From the NCBI GenBank assembly GCA_016869535.1, contig VGDX01000002.1, positions 62,001 to 126,000 of the forward strand: a DNA stretch of 64,000 nucleotides. Direction: 5' to 3'. The notes beneath the pieces were generated by a model. That model made no database searches. It was not told the origin of the DNA and worked only from the letters and a program-made list of their open reading frames with translations. A program made the translations under genes and the position numbers. Positions 39,813 through 45,818 of the stretch are shown piece by piece; the stretch's first letter is position 1; each line of letters opens with the position of its first letter. The stretch comes from Alphaproteobacteria bacterium (GTDB lineage: Bacteria; Pseudomonadota; Alphaproteobacteria; Rhizobiales; Methyloligellaceae).

Positions 39813-40298
39813 CTAAAGCATCTCAGCGACAGCGGCGGTCTGCGCCGCGCGCCAAGCGAGTACTCGCGCAGCAAGCTTCGTGTCACCAAGCGCGATGATT
39901 GCGGCGGCGAGCAGCCCCGCATTGGTCGCACCGGCCTCGCCGATGGCAAGCGTGCCAACCGGAACTCCGGCCGGCATCTGAGCGATGGACAGGAGGCTAT
40001 CGAGGCCCTTCAGCGTCTTGCTCTCGACCGGCACCCCGAGCACCGGCAGTTCGGTCATCGAGGCAGTCATGCCGGGGAGATGCGCCGCGCCGCCTGCGCC
40101 GGCGATGATCACCTTCAACCCCCGCTTTCGCGCGCTTGAGGCATAGTCGTAAAGCCGTTTCGGCGTGCGATGGGCCGAGACCACGCGGGTTTCGTAAGGC
40201 ACTTTAAGCTTATCGAGCACCTTGGCCGCGGCCTTCAGAGTCGGCCAGTCCGAGCGACTGCCCATGATGATACCGACAACGGGCTTGGTAACGCTCAT
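39813..40298 (-). CDS. purE: N5-CAIR mutase, class I
   Basis: A 161-aa enzyme that moves the carboxyl group of N5-CAIR to C4 to give CAIR. Motifs: [29 protein letters not shown] (catalytic His), and [16 protein letters not shown]. It is the first gene of the purE-purK operon. Confidence 0.96.
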   Translation of the reverse strand: MSVTKPVVGIIMGSRSDWPTLKAAAKVLDKLKVPYETRVVSAHRTPKRLYDYASSARKRGLKVIIAGAGGAAHLPGMTASMTELPVLGVPVESKTLKGLDSLLSIAQMPAGVPVGTLAIGEAGATNAGLLAAAIIALGDTKLAARVLAWRAAQTAAVAEML

Positions 40299-40421
40299 GC
40301 TTTGGGCTCTTAGCGGTTAGGCCGGCGAAAGCGCGGAATTATAGGGTTACGTCCGGCTTGGCAAGGCAAGTCCGGCAAGCGCTATTTGTGGGCGGGAGGC
40401 GATAAGGCTAAGACAGAGGAC

Positions 40422-40850
40422 ATGTCCAGGGACGAAACCTCGCCTTCCCGTGTCAGCAAGCTCATGAGACTGTATCTTTTGGGCGCTGTCTTGATCGTCA
40501 CGCCCATCGCCTTGAGCTACGGCATTGATCCCGCGAATATCCTGCCGCAGTTCCTGGACATCACGGTCGAGGGGACCGACCAGACGCAAATCTTCCGCGC
40601 GATGATGTGCCTCTATCTTGGTGCGGTCGTGTTCTGGGCCGTTGCCGCCTTCAGGCCTGACTGGCAGCGACCGGCGGTAGCCTGGGCGGTTATCTTCGCG
40701 CTTTCTCTTGCTCTCGGCCGGATCATCAGCCTGATCGTTGACGGTCCTGCCAGCCGGCTCCTCGACATCTATCTAGCCGTCGAACTCGCGGCAGGATTTC
40801 TCGGTCTTGCAATCCTCGCTTATGGGCGGCGCCGCATCCCTAGGCGATAA
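40422..40850 (+). CDS. DUF4345-like membrane protein
   Basis: A 142-aa protein with four hydrophobic segments (about residues 20-35, 58-76, 88-106 and 117-135). The pattern LGAVLIVTPIALSYGIDPA, FRAMMCLYLGAVVFW and LALGRIISLIVDG fits the DUF4345 family of small inner-membrane proteins. The function is unknown. ATG 40422 is a tentative choice because its ribosome site is weak. It overlaps the convergent DUF465 gene by 11 nt. Confidence 0.68.
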   Translation: MSRDETSPSRVSKLMRLYLLGAVLIVTPIALSYGIDPANILPQFLDITVEGTDQTQIFRAMMCLYLGAVVFWAVAAFRPDWQRPAVAWAVIFALSLALGRIISLIVDGPASRLLDIYLAVELAAGFLGLAILAYGRRRIPRR

Positions 40851-41046
40851 TATCGGGAAGCAGTTGATCCTCGATACGCGAGATCTCGTCCTTCAGCGAA
40901 AGTTTTTTCTTCTTGAGCCGCTTCAACTGTAGGGCGTCCGCGCGGCCCGATTCCTCCAGCGCATTGATGGCGCTGTCGAGGTCGCGATGCTCCTGCTTGA
41001 GCCTGAGCAACGTCGCCCGAAGCTCGCGAATCTCCTCGCTCTCCAT
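40840..41046 (-). CDS. DUF465 (YdcH-like) small protein, copy 1
   Basis: A 68-aa, highly charged helical protein. The signature runs LKQEHRDLDSAINALEE, then LQLKRLKKKKLSLKDEISRIE, the standard DUF465 form with the basic KRLKKKKL core. AGGAGCAGGGG precedes ATG 41046. The function of YdcH-type proteins is not established. A second copy is divergently placed at 41232. Confidence 0.88.
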   Translation of the reverse strand: MESEEIRELRATLLRLKQEHRDLDSAINALEESGRADALQLKRLKKKKLSLKDEISRIEDQLLPDIIA

Positions 41047-41231
41047 TGGGCGTCCCCTGCTCCTTTGCCTTATGGGACAGCGGAAAGTATCGTTGATGAA
41101 AGGGCTGTGGCGCAAGGGCCTGAGACCCGCAATCTGGGGAAGAGATATTGAGCGTGACAGTAGGGCATTAGACAAATCGCCGCCGATTTGACATGATGGG
41201 TGATCGGAGACCACTGAAAAGGAGGTCCGAT

Positions 41232-41408
41232 ATGGCGCTAGACGCACACCTCGTTGAGTTGTCAGAGAGGCATCGCGCATTAGATCGCAAAATCGAAGAA
41301 GAGTTAGCGCGGCCACAGGCCGACACGCTCAAGATCGCGGAGTGGAAGCGTCTGAAACTGCGTCTCAAGGATGAGATAGAACGGCTTAAGCACGAACAGA
41401 GCCACTAG
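41232..41408 (+). CDS. DUF465 (YdcH-like) small protein, copy 2
   Basis: A 58-aa paralogue of the gene at 40840: MALDAHLVELSERHRALDRK, then WKRLKLRLKDEIERLKHE. GGAGG lies 6 nt before ATG 41232, a very good ribosome site. The two copies are divergent with a 185-nt gap between the starts, a frequent arrangement. Two tandem terminator-like hairpins follow. Confidence 0.86.
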   Translation: MALDAHLVELSERHRALDRKIEEELARPQADTLKIAEWKRLKLRLKDEIERLKHEQSH

Positions 41409-41455
41409 CCGGAAGGCTCGACTTAACATGAGCGAGCCGGATCTTGAGCGTTGAT

Positions 41456-41484
41456 CCGTGCGTTGACGCACGGTGGAGCGTTTT
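41456..41484 (+). terminator. Terminator-like hairpin after the second DUF465 gene
   Basis: CCGTGCG (41456-41462) pairs exactly with CGCACGG (41467-41473) around TTGA. TTTT follows at 41481-41484, 7 nt after the stem, so termination may be only partial. Confidence 0.45.
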
Positions 41485-41487
41485 GGC

Positions 41488-41532
41488 AAAGGCCGTGGGA
41501 TGCGAGGAAAGCGTCCCCGGCCTTTGATTTTC
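41488..41532 (+). terminator. Second tandem hairpin, stronger terminator
   Basis: AAAGGCCG then GGGATGC (41488 on) pair with GCGTCCCCGGCCTTT (41511-41525), with one bulged base. GATTTTC follows. It separates the DUF465 gene from the cytochrome c gene. Confidence 0.55.
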
Positions 41533-41598
41533 TAGGACTGACTTAGATCAAAGAGGCGAATGCAAACGCCCGCTATGCGAGATGAGGGAGATGCCACC

Positions 41599-41967
41599 AT
41601 GTTTCGTCGACTAGGAGGATTATGGGGATTGTCGACGGTAGCCTTGCTACTGCTCGGCTTCGCCATGCCGGTGGAAGCTGTTGAAAAAGACCTGGTTGCC
41701 AAAGGCGAAGTCCTGGTCAAAGAGAATTGCGCGCGCTGTCACGCCATCAGCATGGAAGGTGATAGCCCGCATAAGGACGCACCGCCTTTCCGCACGCTCT
41801 CAAGCAAATATCCGGTTGGCGATCTTGCCGAGTCGCTTGCCGAGGGCATTGTTTCAGGTCACCCGGACATGCCGATATTCGTCTTCAGCGCTCACGATGT
41901 CGAAGCCATCATCCAATATCTCGAATCGATTCAAGAGACGCCTGCCGTGCCGTCCACCGAACGCTAA
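41599..41967 (+). CDS. Small class I cytochrome c
   Basis: A 122-aa exported haem protein. A signal peptide (to about residue 27, ending PVEA) is followed by the haem site CARCH (Cys44, Cys47, His48) and the axial Met in GHPDMPIF. ATG 41599 is used because GGGAG lies upstream and the signal peptide then has normal length. It could pass electrons to an oxidase in the periplasm, but no partner gene is adjacent. Confidence 0.87.
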   Translation: MFRRLGGLWGLSTVALLLLGFAMPVEAVEKDLVAKGEVLVKENCARCHAISMEGDSPHKDAPPFRTLSSKYPVGDLAESLAEGIVSGHPDMPIFVFSAHDVEAIIQYLESIQETPAVPSTER

Positions 41968-41999
41968 TCCTCCTTCTTGCCGAACCTGATCTGAAATCG

Positions 42000-42027
42000 T
42001 TGTGCCTGAGACAAAGTCGGGTATGAT
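42000..42027 (+). promoter_or_regulatory. Promoter candidate before the cache-like gene
   Basis: TTGTGC (42000-42005) and TATGAT (42022-42027) are 16 nt apart, 40 nt before the gene start at 42067. Confidence 0.4.
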
Positions 42028-42066
42028 TCTCGGCGAATGAATGGAAATATTGAGGGGAGGCGAAGT

Positions 42067-42498
42067 GTGCTCCGGAAACTTGTCCTGATTGCTGTATTCG
42101 CACTTATACTGACACCGTCAGCCTTGGCCGAAACGTCCGAATACGGCTCGGCCGAGGAGGCGAGAGCCTTGCTCGATCAGGCCGTCGCCCTCTTGAAGGC
42201 GGAGGGGCGCGGGGCGATTCCCCAATTGGATAGCGACAGCTTCCGGGATCGCGATCTCTACGTGTTCTGCTCCAATGTCTCCGATAGCGTTTCCGTCGTG
42301 CATCCCACAGCGAAGGGCGTGAGGATTTTGGACTATGAGTTCGGCAAGGAGGTCATGGCGAACGCGACCGAGGGCGAGGTCAAGGAGGTCGACTATGAAT
42401 GGACGCGCCCCGGGTCGGAGGTTCCGGTCAAGAAATCCTCTTATTACACCAAGGTCGGGGATCTTGTTTGCGGTGTCGGCTACTACGTAAAGCCTTAG
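42067..42498 (+). CDS. Small periplasmic cache-domain-like protein
   Basis: A 143-aa protein with signal peptide (VLRKLVLIAVFALILTPSALA) and one domain. EEARALLDQAVALLKAEG, then DRDLYVFCSNVSDSVSVVHP, and a C-terminal SSYYTKVGDLVCGVGYY match the single cache (sCache) fold often found as free periplasmic proteins. GTG 42067 is chosen because GGGGAGGCGAA lies just upstream; ATG 42037 has no ribosome site. The IS1595 element begins 59 nt after the stop. Confidence 0.72.
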   Translation: MLRKLVLIAVFALILTPSALAETSEYGSAEEARALLDQAVALLKAEGRGAIPQLDSDSFRDRDLYVFCSNVSDSVSVVHPTAKGVRILDYEFGKEVMANATEGEVKEVDYEWTRPGSEVPVKKSSYYTKVGDLVCGVGYYVKP

Positions 42499-42549
42499 AG
42501 GGCTGGAATCTGCTAGCCTTAGGGCAGGGGGTACCTCCCATTTCACCCC

Positions 42550-42557
42550 CTCGGGAG
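42550..42557. repeat. Left 8-bp target-site duplication of the IS element
   Basis: CTCGGGAG directly precedes the left inverted repeat. The same 8 bp follow the right inverted repeat at 44387-44394. An 8-bp duplication is characteristic of IS1595-family insertion. The pre-insertion site was a CCCCCTC/GAGGGGG hairpin. Confidence 0.85.
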
Positions 42558-42583
42558 GGGAGTTATATGGTTGACAAAGCATC
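42558..42583 (+). repeat. Left terminal inverted repeat of the IS1595-family element
   Basis: 26 bp beginning GGGAGTTATATGG and ending AAGCATC, identical to the inverted right end. The GGG start and length fit IS1595-family ends. Confidence 0.9.
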
Positions 42584-42625
42584 GGTGAGTCCCCATATTG
42601 TCAAGTAGAGACAGGGGATTGACCG

Positions 42626-43291
42626 ATGAACCTTACCGATCCGCGTTTCCAAGACCAAGAAAAGGCCCGCGAATGGCTCGAAATGCAGCGCTGGCCCGAT
42701 GGCCCTTATTGCTCGCATTGCGGCTCCTTTTCCGTGACGGCCCTACAGGGCAAGGCTCACCGTCCCGGCGTGTGGCAGTGCAACGATTGCCGCCAGCAAT
42801 TCACTGTGACTACTGGCTCCGTGATGGAGCGTTCCAAAATCCCGCTAAATAAGTGGTTGCTTGCCATGCATCTCATGGCATCCAGCAAGAAGGGCATCAG
42901 CGCCCATCAGCTGCATAGGATGCTCGGCATCACCTACCAGTCGGCATGGTTCCTCTCGCACCGTATCCGCGAAGCAATGGCCGATAAGAACCCAACACCG
43001 ATGGGCGGCGAAGGCAAGATTATCGAAGCTGATACCACCTACATTGGCGGCAAAGAAAAGAACAAGCGCCTTGGCAAGCGCAAGGCATCCAACATCGGTG
43101 GCATGGGCAAGCAGATCGTCCATACTCTAGTCGAGCGCGGTGGGCGCTCCCGCTCACACCACATTGCCAATGTGACTGGCAAAACGCTTCGCCCACTGTT
43201 AGTCACGAATGTCAGCCGCAATTCAACACTGATGACCGATACGCACGGCGGCTATCACCGCGTTGGCAACGCGTTAGTGGTATTCGAGTAA
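42626..43291 (+). pseudogene. IS1595-family transposase, C-terminally truncated
   Basis: The 221-aa frame opens like IS1595 transposases (MNLTDPRFQDQEKAREWLE) with a zinc ribbon (CSHCG then CNDC, about residues 29-56), a helical DNA-binding region, and the first catalytic Asp in IIEADTTYIGGKEK. A second Asp is in MTDTHGGYHRVG. The frame then stops. The usual final third, with the catalytic Glu/Asn block and the conserved HTNTxE-type region, is missing in all frames downstream. Family members are about 300 aa, so this copy is probably inactive by itself. Confidence 0.82.
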
Positions 43292-43310
43292 GGCGGTAAC
43301 TTGAGTCACT

Positions 43311-43342
43311 GGCCTCGTGTTGACGCACGAGGCCCTCTTTTT
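43311..43342 (+). terminator. Intrinsic terminator after the transposase
   Basis: GGCCTCGTG (43311-43319) pairs exactly with CACGAGGCC (43326-43334) and is followed by CTCTTTTT. It ends transcription 20 nt after the transposase stop, inside the element, and shields the passenger genes. Confidence 0.82.
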
Positions 43343-43409
43343 GAGTGATTCGGAGGCTGACTCTGTTCGCGGCGTAAGGCAATAATTTGACTCCACACTT
43401 TGTTCTCTT

Positions 43410-43565
43410 TTAACGCTTTTTTGTGGAGCGCCGCTTGCGGGACACACTCGTCGTCTTGGGATTCCCGATCTTCGATTCCTCGCGGGGCCTGTGAGGCATG
43501 GACAAGAGCTTCTTGGCCAGCTTCTCTAGGTCTTTTTCGTCTTGATTATTTCGCTTGTTCGCCAT
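43410..43565 (-). CDS. Small basic passenger protein of the IS element
   Basis: A 51-residue frame beginning MANKRNNQDEKDLEKLAKKL, with LLSMPHRPREESKIGNP and a Lys/Arg-rich tail. The helix plus Pro-rich, basic tail recalls small hypothetical proteins seen with mobile elements, but I cannot name a family. Its ATG (43565-43563) shares two bases with the plus-strand ATG of the other passenger gene. No ribosome site is visible. Confidence 0.42.
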   Translation of the reverse strand: MANKRNNQDEKDLEKLAKKLLSMPHRPREESKIGNPKTTSVSRKRRSTKKR

Positions 43566-44319
43566 GAGAAAGATCGATCCGTTCGCCAGCCCAAAGAGGC
43601 GGCTCGCTCGCGCAAAGCAGCATATCAACAGACTCGGAAAGCGTATTCAAACGTTCTTCAAGAAACACCCAGCAGTTTCTACTATCGAGGTTGATCCTGA
43701 TGGGTTTAATGTCCATTGCATTAAGTTTGCGCGCGATTTCCCAGACAGTTGGACCGACTCCGCCGTCGAGGCCATCGAGGCCCTCCGATCTACCCTCGAC
43801 CAGTGTGGATACGCCGCTGGTGTCTTGGGCGGAATTACTAATCCCAAAAAAGCCTACTTCCCTTTCGGGGATACCCCGACCGAGTTGGACAACAATGTTG
43901 CCGGGAGATGTAAAGACTTGAGGCCAGAGATTTCGGCGCTCTTTCGCTCGTTCGATTCGCATGAGAGAGGGAATTACGCCCTCTGGGTCCTCAACAAACT
44001 CTGTAATGCCAACAAACATAGGCTTTTGATCCCAGTCGGAGTCTCCGCTGGAATGCACCTTCATTCGGGCGAAATCTCGGGCACGGGGGGTATCGGAGTC
44101 CGGTGGGAGCGCGACAAAAACCGCATCACATTCGCTAGGATCGCTCCTGGCAGCCATTTTAAGTACGATGCAAACATCGCCTTTCACATAGCTTTCGACC
44201 AGTTCAATGGGGTTAAAGGCGGCCCCGCAGTTGGAATACTCAATGCCACGGCGCGCGAAGTTCAGCGCGTCCTCCTGGCTACTGAAGCAGAGTGTCGCCG
44301 AATCGGAATTATTACTTAA
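43564..44319 (+). CDS. Hypothetical passenger protein of the IS element
   Basis: A 251-aa cytoplasmic-type protein. Near the N-terminus is RLARAKQHINRLGKRIQTFF, and in the middle YALWVLNKLCNANKHRLLIPVG, a pattern seen in a widespread family of unnamed mobile-element proteins. No enzyme motif is recognised. The composition is less GC-rich than the neighbourhood, in keeping with transfer. The antisense frame over the same DNA reads into the inverted repeat and is not credible. Confidence 0.6.
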   Translation: MRKIDPFASPKRRLARAKQHINRLGKRIQTFFKKHPAVSTIEVDPDGFNVHCIKFARDFPDSWTDSAVEAIEALRSTLDQCGYAAGVLGGITNPKKAYFPFGDTPTELDNNVAGRCKDLRPEISALFRSFDSHERGNYALWVLNKLCNANKHRLLIPVGVSAGMHLHSGEISGTGGIGVRWERDKNRITFARIAPGSHFKYDANIAFHIAFDQFNGVKGGPAVGILNATAREVQRVLLATEAECRRIGIIT

Positions 44320-44360
44320 CTTGAGCGCCGGCCTGTCGTTTGCCTTATGAGGGCGGCTAA

Positions 44361-44386
44361 GATGCTTTGTCAACCATATAACTCCC
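44361..44386 (-). repeat. Right terminal inverted repeat of the IS1595-family element
   Basis: 26 bp, GATGCTTTGTC at its inner end and ATATAACTCCC at its outer end, the exact reverse complement of the left repeat. Confidence 0.9.
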
Positions 44387-44394
44387 CTCGGGAG
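44387..44394. repeat. Right 8-bp target-site duplication
   Basis: CTCGGGAG, identical and in direct orientation to 42550-42557, immediately outside the right inverted repeat. Confidence 0.85.
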
Positions 44395-44408
44395 GGGGAA
44401 AGAGTTCA

Positions 44409-44437
44409 TTCGAAATTAAGCTTAACGATCCTATAAT
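44409..44437 (+). promoter_or_regulatory. Promoter candidate of the SH3-protein gene
   Basis: A perfect -10 TATAAT (44432-44437) stands 17 nt after a weak -35 TTCGAA (44409-44414). It begins 15 nt beyond the IS target duplication, so the insertion left it intact but replaced everything upstream. Confidence 0.5.
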
Positions 44438-44528
44438 ACCGGCGTATTGACATGCTGTTGCCGCCTTTTCCGGGCGAAATGGCGGAGGGTTTACGGGAGT
44501 ACCGGCAATCAAAAAGCTCCTTATTTCG

Positions 44529-45647
44529 TTGTTGGCACTGGCCGCTACCGCCTGTGCCGTGATCTTCATGATCGTCAGTGCGCCGCCGCCCGCCAAAAAA
44601 GTGGTGAAGGCCGAGCCGCCGTCCCGCACGCTCGCCTACGAGCAGGCGATTGCAACGCCTCGTGCCGCCGATGAAAAGTCCTCGGATAAGGCACCTCCGC
44701 CACCGGAGGACAAATCTGAAGCGAAAACCGAAACTAAGCCGCCAAAACCGGCGGAGACTCCGAATGTCCCCGATGAAGCGCCTGCTCAAGACCAGGCTGC
44801 CGTCGAGCCGCCAGAAGAGCCGTCAGAGAGCGATGAAATGCCTTGGCTGCGGGATGGCGCCGGCGCGCCGCCGCGTATGGCAGGCGTACCGCCAGCAGGC
44901 CACGATCCTTACGCCCCTCAGCCGCCGATGGAGCAAAGCCACGACACTTGGGCGCCGCCAGACGAAGGGTCGATCAACGAGAATTACGATCAAGGCGCCG
45001 ATCAGTGGGGCGGCCAGAACCAAGATCAGTGGGGCAACGATGCCTCGGACCAGGGTTACGACCAAGGCTATGATAACTACGATCGAGGCGCCACCGATCA
45101 GTGGGACGACCGGGGCAACGCGCAGCCTCGCGATCAGTGGGGCAATCCGCAGCAGCCTCAGGATCAATGGGGCAACGCGCAGCCTCGCGACCAATGGGGC
45201 AATCCGCAGCAGCCTCGCGATCAGTGGGGCAATCCGCAGCAGCCCCAGGATCAGTGGGGCAATCAACCAGGTCAATATGGTCAGAACCCCAATCAATGGG
45301 CTGACCAGAACACCGAGAGCGGCGAACAATGGGCGCAGGTCGTCCAATCCGGCGCAGAGATGCGCTCCAGCGCAGCCGACGACGCGCCGTCGCTGTTCGC
45401 CTTTCCCTATGGACGCAATCTGCGCGTGATATCACGTGACGGGGAGTGGGCCCAGGTAACCGATCCGCAAAGCTCGGCAACGGGCTGGATGAAGCTGCAA
45501 AACCTCGCGCCGACTGGCGCGCCGGGCCAGGGCTACCAACAGCCGCAGTATGACGCTTATTACGAGCAACCTCCTCAGCGTCGCCGCGGCCTGTTCAATG
45601 GCGGCTTCGCCGACATGATCAACCGCGCCTTTGGCGGCGGTAACTGA
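44529..45647 (+). CDS. Membrane-anchored Gln-rich repeat protein with C-terminal SH3-like domain
   Basis: A protein of about 372 aa with one N-terminal transmembrane segment (LLALAATACAVIFMIVSAPPP), a Pro/Glu-rich linker (about 25-125), and at least six copies of a DQWGNPQQP-type repeat (about 160-245). A bacterial SH3-like domain follows (WAQVVQSGAEMRSS through TGWMKLQNLAP). SH3b domains bind cell-wall peptides. TTG 44529 is the first canonical start, but CGGGAGT stands 7 nt before an in-frame ATC at 44508. Starting there would give the basic IKKLL segment expected before the membrane helix. Confidence 0.75.
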   Translation: MLALAATACAVIFMIVSAPPPAKKVVKAEPPSRTLAYEQAIATPRAADEKSSDKAPPPPEDKSEAKTETKPPKPAETPNVPDEAPAQDQAAVEPPEEPSESDEMPWLRDGAGAPPRMAGVPPAGHDPYAPQPPMEQSHDTWAPPDEGSINENYDQGADQWGGQNQDQWGNDASDQGYDQGYDNYDRGATDQWDDRGNAQPRDQWGNPQQPQDQWGNAQPRDQWGNPQQPRDQWGNPQQPQDQWGNQPGQYGQNPNQWADQNTESGEQWAQVVQSGAEMRSSAADDAPSLFAFPYGRNLRVISRDGEWAQVTDPQSSATGWMKLQNLAPTGAPGQGYQQPQYDAYYEQPPQRRRGLFNGGFADMINRAFGGGN

Positions 45648-45746
45648 TCCGACTCAAGTCCCTTTGAGGCACATGACGCTGCTGGCAGCGGCCAGTGGTT
45701 TAGGCTACCGCCTATTCAAGAAGAGCCGCACATAGCCGCGGCGCGC

Positions 45747-45810
45747 AGTCTTCCGCCGTCACGGCGGAATCGCCAGCATGATGCAGCGTACCTTGTTCGG
45801 AAGACTTTTT
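45747..45810 (+). terminator. Possible long-stem terminator after the SH3-protein gene
   Basis: AGTCTTCC (45747-45754) pairs with GGAAGACT (45799-45806), followed by TTTT. Within it is an alternative perfect hairpin, TTCCGCCG/CGGCGGAA (45751-45769). The two pairings exclude each other in part. The gap lies between convergent genes, so a terminator is expected here. Confidence 0.35.
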
Positions 45811-45818
45811 AGCCGGAC

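Larger units (their letters stand above)
42558..44386 (+). mobile_element. IS1595-family insertion sequence with passenger genes and truncated transposase
   Basis: A 1829-bp element with perfect 26-bp inverted repeats and an 8-bp direct target duplication. It carries a shortened IS1595-type transposase (42626), a terminator (43311), and a divergent pair of passenger genes (43410 minus, 43564 plus). Some IS1595 groups are known to carry passengers. The intact ends show it inserted as this unit or moved with a helper transposase. It sits between the cache-like gene and the SH3-protein gene and interrupts no protein. Confidence 0.88.

Noticed and set aside
43546..44409. Long minus-strand frame (287 codons) across the IS passenger gene
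   Set aside because: It begins outside the right inverted repeat and reads through it, its composition is Ser/Arg-rich, and the plus-strand frame has protein-like helices and a family-like pattern.
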